Source: Bacteroidales bacterium (GTDB lineage: Bacteria > Bacteroidota > Bacteroidia > Bacteroidales > UBA932). Taken from it: a stretch of DNA of 42,953 nucleotides. Below, in pieces: positions 25,149 to 32,995 of this stretch (position 1 is its first letter; each line of letters starts with the position of its first letter). Under the pieces are notes generated by a model. The model was not told the origin of the DNA. It saw nothing but the letters and a program-made list of their open reading frames with translations, and did not search any database. A program made the translations under genes and the position numbers. The DNA is taken from positions 1 through 42,953 of the forward strand of contig JAKSKH010000019.1 of NCBI GenBank assembly GCA_024401855.1. Direction: 5' to 3'.

Positions 25149-25231
25149 ATCAATAAAAATTTATAACCAACTGCAATTTAAATTAAAAGTCACAAATCAG
25201 CAAGTGCTCTGACTCGGTCGGACAAAGCAAT

Positions 25232-25264
25232 AAAAAAACAAGGTGGCCGGAACGACCACCTTGT
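25232..25264 (-). terminator. Intrinsic terminator after susD
   Basis: Reading the minus strand, ACAAGGTGG (25264-25256) pairs with CCACCTTGT (25246-25238) around a short loop that can pair further (TCG/CGG), giving a 9-12 bp stem, followed directly by seven T. It lies 22 bases beyond the susD stop and closes the SusC-SusD transcript. It would limit read-through into the NPCBM gene. The remaining gap 25149-25231 has only partial -7 matches (TTGCTTTG at 25230-25223 and TAAATTTT near the ATG). Confidence 0.88.
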
Positions 25265-25285
25265 AATTATGTATACAGTTATCTA

Positions 25286-27163
25286 TTAATAACCTGCATT
25301 CTGCTTGAGAGCGCCTGCAGACTTGGAAACCTGCTGTGAAGGATAAGGGAATACTGCAAGATGTGCATCCCACTTGGCGTTCTTGTTCATATCAATGTAA
25401 TCCTTGTAAGGACCTACACCGGCAGGCTGACCATCCATAAGATTGGTTTCAATACTGGCATATTCTGCCCCTTTACGCATAGCCATATCTGTGCCTATAA
25501 CCTTTTGATTTTCATCTTTGAGGAAAATGAGCACTTCCCCAAGTTCTACTGTATTTCCCGTTGGATCTACACCCTGACCTACAGGAGAACCAGGATAATT
25601 ACGATATACGTGGAACAGTGCGCGGGGGTGACCTTCGAGGCAGGCAATGGCCTTGTTCTTCATCCAAGTGTCAACACCTTCGCCGATTGCCCAACGGATA
25701 AGGTCAATGCGGCTGTCAGAGAGAGTTTCGAACATAAGTTCGCAAACACGCTCGTGATAAAGTTCTTCCCAAGTTCCGGTGCAATTCTCGACAAGACCTG
25801 CACGTTTGCGGATAGCATTGAGATCCTTGGCGGCTAACTCAGCTTTGTTTGCGTGAAGATAAGCCTCTGCGCGGAGAAGGAGAGCGTCTGCAAAACGAAT
25901 TACGTGGAAGTTGACACGGGCTGAAGGCCAGCTACCACCGGACTCGTTGACATAACCTGTATTGACAAAATCAAAATGTTTGAAAGGTTCCATCCATTTG
26001 TTGATCTGGAATCCTGTCTCGACATCCTGATCACCGTAATATTTCATCTTGGAGCCATAATACTCAAACTCCTGTCCGTACTGAAGGATAGAGCGATATA
26101 GACGTTCATTGACCATTTTTCCGTCAGCCTTGAGAGCTGCCTTTCCGGTCTCGTGGTCGATGGAGTCACCATCCTTGAGGAATTCCTCGAAAGCGTCGTA
26201 TGAGGGCTTGAACTGACCCCATCCGTTGTAAACACCCCAGCCTTTGTTCTCAAGGCAGACACCAGGGAATTCGCAACCCGTACGTGGATTGTAACCTCCG
26301 TTGGAAGGAATTGACCAGCAATACTCCTTGTTCCACCAGGTAGCAACTTCGTCATTGAACATTTCAGAGAATGTAGGCATAAGAGCCCTGCCGTATGTAT
26401 TCTCAAGTTTGTTGACCGTAGCGATCACGTTATCCCACTGTTTGGCGTCCCAGGTTGCCCAATATGCATATGTACGCGCCATCATAGCACAAGCTGCCTC
26501 CTTTGAAGCGCGGCCCTTCTCCTGGGTGGAATAGGAATCAATCGTTCCGAGATATTTCTCGGCCTCCTGGAAGTCGGCGACGATCATTGCATAGTTGTCG
26601 CAGACAGACGCGGCCTGAGGAGGAATAGAATAGTCGTAAGGTGTGTCGGGGAATGCAACCTCATACTGCACTGCGGGAACACCGAGTTCCTTGGTACCGT
26701 AACGGCTTGCGATTGTGAGCGAGAGCCATGCCCTCATGAAATATGCCTCACCGAGACTTCTCGTACCAACGTAAGAAAGGGTTTCACCTGCTTTCTCCTT
26801 GTCTGTAAGGGCCTTGATGATCCAGTTCGCGCGTGAGCCGAACCTGTAGCACATATCAAATACGGAACGGAGAGGTGATTCGTCACCGTTCCACTGGAGA
26901 CAGAAGAGCTGAGGCCAGTCACGGGTACGTCCGGGAACCATGTTGATTCCGACGCACTGCTCCCAGTGATAGTCACGGCCGAAGAGGTCGTCACCGTCTG
27001 CAAGAGGAGAGTAGATGGACTTCACTGCGGTTTCAATCTGAGAATCGTTAGCGAAGTATGTATCCGTTGTAGGAGTACCCTGAGGTTTCACGTCAAGGAA
27101 TTCCTTACACCCGGTTACAGCAAGAGTTGCAAGAGCAATAGCGAAAATTATAATCTTTTTCAT
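25286..27163 (-). CDS. SusD/RagB-family glycan-binding lipoprotein
   Basis: A 625-residue outer-membrane lipoprotein that would form the lid of the SusC transporter. Lipobox VTGC with Cys19 and the typical CKEFLDVKPQG start; helical TPR-like core segments (TYFANDSQIETAVKSIYSPL, GEAYFMRAWLSLTIASRYGT, RFADALLLRAEAYLHAN, DLNAIRKRAGL, ERVCELMFE, DLIRW) in the order of SusD proteins. Aromatic-rich central loops (WWNKEYCWSIPSNGGY) are likely to line the glycan-binding site. It follows susC by 15 bp and ends before a strong terminator. Confidence 0.96.
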   Translation of the reverse strand: MKKIIIFAIALATLAVTGCKEFLDVKPQGTPTTDTYFANDSQIETAVKSIYSPLADGDDLFGRDYHWEQCVGINMVPGRTRDWPQLFCLQWNGDESPLRSVFDMCYRFGSRANWIIKALTDKEKAGETLSYVGTRSLGEAYFMRAWLSLTIASRYGTKELGVPAVQYEVAFPDTPYDYSIPPQAASVCDNYAMIVADFQEAEKYLGTIDSYSTQEKGRASKEAACAMMARTYAYWATWDAKQWDNVIATVNKLENTYGRALMPTFSEMFNDEVATWWNKEYCWSIPSNGGYNPRTGCEFPGVCLENKGWGVYNGWGQFKPSYDAFEEFLKDGDSIDHETGKAALKADGKMVNERLYRSILQYGQEFEYYGSKMKYYGDQDVETGFQINKWMEPFKHFDFVNTGYVNESGGSWPSARVNFHVIRFADALLLRAEAYLHANKAELAAKDLNAIRKRAGLVENCTGTWEELYHERVCELMFETLSDSRIDLIRWAIGEGVDTWMKNKAIACLEGHPRALFHVYRNYPGSPVGQGVDPTGNTVELGEVLIFLKDENQKVIGTDMAMRKGAEYASIETNLMDGQPAGVGPYKDYIDMNKNAKWDAHLAVFPYPSQQVSKSAGALKQNAGY

Positions 27164-27178
27164 ATTGTAACTCCTTTT

Positions 27179-30100
27179 TTAGTATGTAAGTTTTACACCA
27201 AATGAGAGAACTCTTGAAACAGGGTACTTGAGGGCATCCCAGCCACCGCACTCAGGATCCATTCCGGAGTATTTGGTGATTGTGAAGAGGTTCTCACCTG
27301 AGAAGTATACCTGGAGAGAGCTTCCGCGCTCGTTGAAGTGAGCGGCCTTGCGGAGAGCGCTTGTAAGGTCATAAGAGAGGGTCACGTTCTTGAGACGGAT
27401 GTAGGAAGCGTCCTCAAGATACCATGAAGAAGGAGTTGTGAAGTTTCCGTTCTTGTCATCCCTGGTAAGACGAGGAATGTTGGATGACGGGTTGTTGGCT
27501 GTCCAGGCATTGAGGATGTCCTTGCCGCGGTTGAAGTTACCGTCACCGTTGCTGTAGAGAGAGTACTTGGCCATGTAAGCAGCCTGTGCTCCCTGAACAC
27601 CCTGGAACATTGCGCTGAAAGAGAGGTTCTTCCAGGTGAATCCTGCGTTGAGTGCGAAGGTCCAGTCAGGAGTTGCATTTCCAAGATACTGGCGGTCCTT
27701 TGAGTTGTCGATCTTGCCGTCGCCGTCGAAGTCCTCGAACTTGAGGTCACCTGCCTGTGCATAAGGCTGGATCTTCTCGCCATTGGCGTTCTTGTAGTTG
27801 TCGGCCTCTGCGTCGCTCTGGAAGATGCCGAGGCACTTAACCATATAGAATGAGTTGAGAGGCTGGCCTTCCGCTGTCTGATAGATGTAAGCAACGTTAC
27901 GATAGCTGCCACCGCCTGTCCAGACACCCTTTAAGCCGTCACCACCGACAACGCCGATGTCGCTGACCCAGTTCTTGTTGTACGCAGCGTTTGCGTTCAC
28001 ATAGTATGACCAGTTGCCGACCTTGTCCTGCCAACCGATCTGCATTTCGAAACCGCGGTTCATCACCTCACCGAGGTTAACCTTCATGGCGTCAACACCG
28101 ATTGTTGAAGGCCATCCTGAAGACTGGTCCTGGATAAGATTCCAGGTGCGCTTGTTGTAGAAGTCGAAGCTCATTGAGAGACGGTCCTTGAACATGTCAA
28201 CGTCAAGACCGAGGTCGAACTGCTCTGAAGTCTCCCATGTAAGGTTCGGGTTCAACGCTTTGCTAAGAAAATAGAACTTGCCGGTAAGAATACCTCCGGT
28301 TGTTCCGTTACCGCCATCGCCGAGACCGTACCACATAGACTGACCACCCCAGTTGGTGCTACCGAGAGTAGGGCTCTTGTAGTTCCAGCCGATGGAGTTG
28401 ATGTTACCGATACGTCCCCATGATGCGCGGAGCTTGAGGAGGGTGAGAGTGTCGTTCTTCTGGAAGAAAGGCTCGCTGGAAATCTTCCATGCACCTGTTA
28501 CAGCGGGGAAATCACCGTAGTTGCAGTTTGAAGGAAGACGGCCGGCGTAGTCACGACGCCATGATGCTGTTACGAAGTAACGGTCATCGAAGCTGTATGA
28601 AAGACGGGCGATGAGGGCGACGTTGGAATCGGGTCCGTTGTAGTAGTCGCTCGCATCCCTTGATTCAGCATAGCTGAGGAACTGGAAGTTGGGGTCCTCA
28701 TCAGCGAACACCTTGCCGCTTGCGCTGAATCCTCTCTCCTGCGCATAGTTTGCAGTTGTAGAAAGGAGGGCACCCACGCTGTGCTTGCCGAATGTGCGGT
28801 CGTATGAGAGAGTGTTCTCGGTCTTCCAACCGTCATTCCTGTAAGTTGACTCGTTGAGGTTGTTTCCTGCCTCGGGCTTACCGACTTCGAGGATGCTGGG
28901 TTTGAATTCCTTGGAGATGCCGTTGTTTACATAGTATGTGAAGCGGCTGTTGAACTTGAGACCCTTTACGAGGTTTGCAAACTCAAGACCTGTTGTAGTG
29001 TAGAGTGAGTTCCACCTGTTGTAGCGGGTGTTGGCGTCGAGTCCGCGGAAAGGATTGACAACGTCTCCGTGGATACCACCCCAGTCACCGTACTGTGCAA
29101 GGTACTCGGGATCCTCGTTGGCTGTTCCGCCGTAACCTGTTCCGTCCCATGAGTAGCGAGATGCGCTCTGAGGCATAGCGATTGCACGGTAGATTGTTCC
29201 TGAATAACCATTGGAATCAGTATCGGTACCCTTGCTGTCGCCCTGGCGCCAGTTGAGGTCCTCGGTGATCTTGATCCACTTGTTGACCTGGAACTCGCCA
29301 CGGTAGTTGATACCGAGCTTGTCGTTGTATGTGTTCTTGAGAACACCCTGGTTGTTGTCAAGCATGAAGCTCAGGCGGTTCTTTGCCTTGTCTGTACCGG
29401 CATTGAGAACTACATTGTGACGATGATAGAGGGCGGTGCGGAAAATCTCGTTAACCCAGTCGGTACGTGTTGTTCCGATGTAGGGATTGACTGCGGTGTT
29501 CCATCCGTCAGGAAGGGTCTGGCCTGCAGCTGTGTAAGAACGCTTTTCCATCTCGATCTGCTCCTCTGCATTGAGGGACTGAACTACGTTGGTAGCCTGG
29601 CGAACGCCGACCAAACCGTCATAGCTTACAGATACACCCTTGGTACCCTTCTTTGTGGTAACGAGGATAACACCACCGGCTCCTGACTGCGCACCATAGA
29701 TGGCGGCTGAAGCGGCGTCCTTCAGGACAACGATGCTCTCGATATCGGAAAGGGAGTTGATAGGTGCTCCGGGGATTCCGTCAACAACCCAGAGAACTGA
29801 GTCTCCGTTCTTGGAACCTTGTCCACGGATGACGATGCTGGGGGTAGATGTAGGGTCACCACCGGCTGCGGTTACGGTAACACCAGGGATCTGGCCCTGA
29901 AGCATGGCCTCTGTAGAGGTTACAGGGTGCTGGGCGAGTTTTTCAGGAGTTGCGACAACACCGACAGATGCTGAAAGGTCTTTCTTCTTGGTTGCGGCAC
30001 CGTAACCGAGAACGACTGCGTCTGCCAGAAGCTCATTGTCTTCTGAAAGAGTGAAGTTAACTGCTGTGCGGCCGTTGAGGGGCTCAGATACGGTCTTGTA

Positions 30101-30328
30101 ACCGATGCATGAAACCTCGAGGACTGCATTTGCAGGTGCACTGAGAGTGTAGTTACCGTCAAGGTCGGTGGTGGCACCAACGGTGGTACCCTGTACCATG
30201 ACAGCAGCTCCCATGACGGGACCTACCGCATCCTTGACTGTTCCTGACACTTTGACGTTCTGTGCGTTCGCATTGACTGCGAATACCATTGACAGAACTG
30301 CAAACAGAGTAAACAGTGTTTTTTTCAT
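27179..30328 (-). CDS. SusC/RagA-family TonB-dependent transporter
   Basis: A 1049-residue outer-membrane transporter for oligosaccharides. Signal peptide MKKTLFTLFAVLSMVFAVNANAQ; carboxypeptidase-regulatory-like domain at about 25-105 (VKVSGTVKDAVGPVMGAAVM); plug domain at about 115-235 (LGYGAATKKKDLSASVG, the TEAMLQGQIPGVTVT segment, IVIRGQGS, LWVVDGIPG, KDAASAAIYGAQSGAGGVILV, all classical); 22-stranded barrel to the terminal SFGVKLTY. The pair with SusD marks a polysaccharide-utilisation locus. A 232-bp upstream region holds the leader but no perfect -7 box. Confidence 0.97.
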   Translation of the reverse strand: MKKTLFTLFAVLSMVFAVNANAQNVKVSGTVKDAVGPVMGAAVMVQGTTVGATTDLDGNYTLSAPANAVLEVSCIGYKTVSEPLNGRTAVNFTLSEDNELLADAVVLGYGAATKKKDLSASVGVVATPEKLAQHPVTSTEAMLQGQIPGVTVTAAGGDPTSTPSIVIRGQGSKNGDSVLWVVDGIPGAPINSLSDIESIVVLKDAASAAIYGAQSGAGGVILVTTKKGTKGVSVSYDGLVGVRQATNVVQSLNAEEQIEMEKRSYTAAGQTLPDGWNTAVNPYIGTTRTDWVNEIFRTALYHRHNVVLNAGTDKAKNRLSFMLDNNQGVLKNTYNDKLGINYRGEFQVNKWIKITEDLNWRQGDSKGTDTDSNGYSGTIYRAIAMPQSASRYSWDGTGYGGTANEDPEYLAQYGDWGGIHGDVVNPFRGLDANTRYNRWNSLYTTTGLEFANLVKGLKFNSRFTYYVNNGISKEFKPSILEVGKPEAGNNLNESTYRNDGWKTENTLSYDRTFGKHSVGALLSTTANYAQERGFSASGKVFADEDPNFQFLSYAESRDASDYYNGPDSNVALIARLSYSFDDRYFVTASWRRDYAGRLPSNCNYGDFPAVTGAWKISSEPFFQKNDTLTLLKLRASWGRIGNINSIGWNYKSPTLGSTNWGGQSMWYGLGDGGNGTTGGILTGKFYFLSKALNPNLTWETSEQFDLGLDVDMFKDRLSMSFDFYNKRTWNLIQDQSSGWPSTIGVDAMKVNLGEVMNRGFEMQIGWQDKVGNWSYYVNANAAYNKNWVSDIGVVGGDGLKGVWTGGGSYRNVAYIYQTAEGQPLNSFYMVKCLGIFQSDAEADNYKNANGEKIQPYAQAGDLKFEDFDGDGKIDNSKDRQYLGNATPDWTFALNAGFTWKNLSFSAMFQGVQGAQAAYMAKYSLYSNGDGNFNRGKDILNAWTANNPSSNIPRLTRDDKNGNFTTPSSWYLEDASYIRLKNVTLSYDLTSALRKAAHFNERGSSLQVYFSGENLFTITKYSGMDPECGGWDALKYPVSRVLSFGVKLTY

Positions 30329-30560
30329 AAAATAAATAATAAAGTTAGTAATATAATGAATTGGTATTCATTTGTCTTAGTTCCATTGTAACCGTAACTG
30401 AAAGTACGCAAAAACCCCACAACCAACAAACAGATTAACAGTAAAAAATCAATAAATCGGTTGTTCAGTTACACGTCCCTACAGTAAAACAGTCGCGGTT
30501 AGTTGGGCAAAAATGCTAATTTTCTCTGATATATCCAACAAAATGAGAGAAAAATTAATA
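30329..30560. promoter_or_regulatory. Upstream region of susCD
   Basis: This 232-bp gap between the ROK kinase stop and the susC start is the longest in the minus-strand locus. It is AT-rich and contains an 8-bp inverted repeat (GTAACTGA at 30394-30401 and TCAGTTAC at 30465-30472). No perfect TAnnTTTG is present on the minus strand, so the promoter may be weak, activator-dependent or sigma-factor dependent. No regulator gene is nearby. Confidence 0.35.
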
Positions 30561-31385
30561 TTACATGCATATGGAAGCTGCACCGTACAGACCGATATGC
30601 TCTATCGAAGTACAGCAGACCTTGAATTTCTCAACGGTCCCGGAATAAGGGAAATGCGAAATTTCCTCATACATCGAATCCTTGAAATATTCAAAAGCAT
30701 TCGCTATGCTTCCCCCAAGTACAACAGCTTCGGGATCGAAGGCAAAAAGAATGAGATTCATCAGTTTTCCCACATGCACCCCGAAATCCTTCATTATTTC
30801 AAGCGCTTCCGCATCTCCGGAGGCACAGGCGGCGGCAACATCCTTCCCTGTAGTCCCAAGCCCCTCAAAATAGCGGCTGCTGCAATAATACTCATAATCC
30901 TTGTCAAGATAAGGTATGCTTCCTATCTCCCCTGCTCCTGTATTGGCGCCCCGATAAAGTTTGCGGTCGATTATTATTCCCGAACCGACACCTGTCCCGA
31001 GCGTGACACATACGGAATTCCTGAAAGGTCGGGCCTCTCCGAAGGTAGCTACACCGAGAGCGAAGCAGTTGCAGTCGTTGTCAACGCTCACGGGAAGGGA
31101 ATACTTCCTCTCAAGCTTCTCCTTAAGATGCACTTCCTTCCATGAGGGGATGGCTACGACATCGTAGACGATTCCGCGCTCAGCGTCCACCACAGAAGGC
31201 ACACCGATTCCTATAGCGGTCACGGCAGGATTCAGAAGGGCGTCTATCATTGAACACAACTGTCCGACCACTTCGTCTTCAGGACCGTCCGCCCTGCATG
31301 GTTGCGTGATAATGTTGCTGACGGCATCTCCGTCAACGAGGCCGGCCCTGATTTTGGTTCCGCCCAGATCTATTGCAATTATCAT
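30561..31385 (-). CDS. ROK-family sugar kinase lacking the zinc-binding motif
   Basis: A 274-residue cytosolic kinase of the ROK family. The phosphate-binding motif is AIDLGGTKIRAGLV, the catalytic DNDCN has Asp104, and GTGVGSGIII and GANTGAGEIG (Glu153) are in place. After GEIG most ROK kinases have His and then CxCGxxGC to bind zinc; here Ser156 replaces the His and the cysteine cluster is absent. Such zinc-less forms occur among Bacteroidetes glucose/mannose kinases. It overlaps the GH63 stop by 4 bp (ATGA) and would phosphorylate the sugar freed by that enzyme. There is no DNA-binding domain, so it is a kinase and not a NagC-type repressor. Confidence 0.88.
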   Translation of the reverse strand: MIIAIDLGGTKIRAGLVDGDAVSNIITQPCRADGPEDEVVGQLCSMIDALLNPAVTAIGIGVPSVVDAERGIVYDVVAIPSWKEVHLKEKLERKYSLPVSVDNDCNCFALGVATFGEARPFRNSVCVTLGTGVGSGIIIDRKLYRGANTGAGEIGSIPYLDKDYEYYCSSRYFEGLGTTGKDVAAACASGDAEALEIMKDFGVHVGKLMNLILFAFDPEAVVLGGSIANAFEYFKDSMYEEISHFPYSGTVEKFKVCCTSIEHIGLYGAASICM

Positions 31386-32992
31386 AATGTCACCTTGCCG
31401 CTTTTTTCAACACGTACGGTACTGCTCTTTCCGTCTCCCCAGAGAACGGTAAGATTGAAAGGTTCATCCGTACTTACTGTAATGACCGGAGTTTCATCAG
31501 CGCTCCTGCGCGCGGCGGCCTTCAAGTTGACGGAAGCCTTCGGACCGAAAGGATAACGCTCGATTCCATGCTCTTCGAGTTTGGTGATATCCCACTCAAT
31601 CTTTTCTTCAGAATAATCCGATTTGATTCCGAGCACATACTCTATGAATACGGCAATGGGGGGAAGCCCGGTCCAGCCGACAAAATCTTTTCTGGCCATG
31701 AAACCGGGATCCTTGGTTTCGGGAGCGTAATATTCCCAGAAAGTACCCGTTTTCTTCCATACATCGAAAACACACTCGTAATGATTGGCGGCGATTTCTC
31801 TTGAAAGCTTCTGATATCCGTTACGCCAGAGTCCGTCTATTACCATATAATTGGTACCCGGCCAGATACCGCCCTGCCAGTAACGGCCGCCAGGATTGTA
31901 TTTGGGATGGTCGGCAGAAAGGGAAGGAACCCTGTGGGTGCGGTTGAACTCTGATTCGTCTGAAAGGTGGGCGACAAGCTTGTCCATCTTGTCCTTGTCA
32001 AGCACCGGAGACTCGAGAGCCCAGAATGCGCTTATCCCCTTGGTATCACAAAGAGAGCCGTCTGCATATCTGTCATGAAGGAAATTGTCCTCATCGCTCC
32101 ACATCTTCGTGCTTATGTGCGATTTGAGGAATTTCATCTCATCCTCCATTTCCTCGATTTCCTGCCAGCGCTCGGTATAGAATCCGATCTGGAGAAGGCA
32201 GTCATCAACCAGATACTGCTGAAGGTTTGCATCGAGCCACTCCATATGACCGTTTGACCAGATGGGGTTGTACTCGTCCTTCACACGGGGCATGTTGTCC
32301 ATTCCGGTTCCCCAGCCGCTGGTCCAGTATGTTCCGTTGGGCCATGTACGGTTAAGTTTCCACCACTTGGCATAACCGCAGAGTGCGGGGAAGATGGCAT
32401 GGAGCCTGTCAAGGTCGCCATACTGACGGAAATACGCAAGCTCCACCCACGGAAGGAGATTCGGACCTGTGGAAGTGGGATCGAAACGCTCGAAGCAGTC
32501 AGAACCGTCTGCACGGATCTCACGGCAGATGAATCCGTCTGGATGCTGCTTTGCATAGAAGTTGTCAAGCGAATTCTGGAACGGGAAGAATCTGTATCCG
32601 TAACGGGCGAACATCATCATGAAGCAGGTGTCCCACATGAAGATGTTGCCGTTATATGCAACATCGAGGTATGAGGAGACAAAACCGGACCCGTCCTGAG
32701 GCTGACAGATATGGGAGATTGCAAGCTTCCACGCATGCCAGTACATGTCAATCTCGGATTTGTGACCTGCCCAGATGGGAGAAGGGAGAACTTTGCGGGC
32801 TTCCTCGAAAGTCCCCGGCATTGTCTTTACGGCTTCCTTCGTCCTGAACTCGTTCTCGGCCACGAAAACTTCTTTGACATAAGTGTTCTTATAGGGAAGT
32901 TTATAAGGGCCCGACTTGAGATCCTGGGCATTGGAAATAACGGCGGAGGCAACAAGAGCCAGAACAACACCGGCAATTTTCATCCTTGACAT
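31382..32992 (-). CDS. GH63-type glycosidase (mannosylglycerate hydrolase/glucosidase group)
   Basis: A 536-residue exported (alpha/alpha)6-barrel glycosidase with signal peptide ending near SNAQ. Family segments in order: FMWDTCFMMMFARYGY, SGWGTGMDNMPR with the proposed catalytic acid Asp232, GGRYWQGGIWPGTNYMVIDGL, and FWEYYAPETKDPG (Glu420, Glu425) as in GH63 and related GH37 enzymes, followed by FVGWTGLPPIAVFIEYVLGI. Members of GH63 remove alpha-linked glucose or mannose from N-glycan-type oligosaccharides or mannosylglycerate. A small C-terminal beta domain ends in VEKSGKVTL. It is 3 bp after the phosphatase fusion gene and overlaps the ROK kinase. ATG 32983 is an alternative start. Confidence 0.88.
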   Translation of the reverse strand: MSRMKIAGVVLALVASAVISNAQDLKSGPYKLPYKNTYVKEVFVAENEFRTKEAVKTMPGTFEEARKVLPSPIWAGHKSEIDMYWHAWKLAISHICQPQDGSGFVSSYLDVAYNGNIFMWDTCFMMMFARYGYRFFPFQNSLDNFYAKQHPDGFICREIRADGSDCFERFDPTSTGPNLLPWVELAYFRQYGDLDRLHAIFPALCGYAKWWKLNRTWPNGTYWTSGWGTGMDNMPRVKDEYNPIWSNGHMEWLDANLQQYLVDDCLLQIGFYTERWQEIEEMEDEMKFLKSHISTKMWSDEDNFLHDRYADGSLCDTKGISAFWALESPVLDKDKMDKLVAHLSDESEFNRTHRVPSLSADHPKYNPGGRYWQGGIWPGTNYMVIDGLWRNGYQKLSREIAANHYECVFDVWKKTGTFWEYYAPETKDPGFMARKDFVGWTGLPPIAVFIEYVLGIKSDYSEEKIEWDITKLEEHGIERYPFGPKASVNLKAAARRSADETPVITVSTDEPFNLTVLWGDGKSSTVRVEKSGKVTL

Positions 32993-32995
32993 ATA

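Noticed and set aside
30561-31385. NagC-type transcriptional repressor
   Set aside because: The protein starts directly with the ATP-binding domain; no helix-turn-helix is present.
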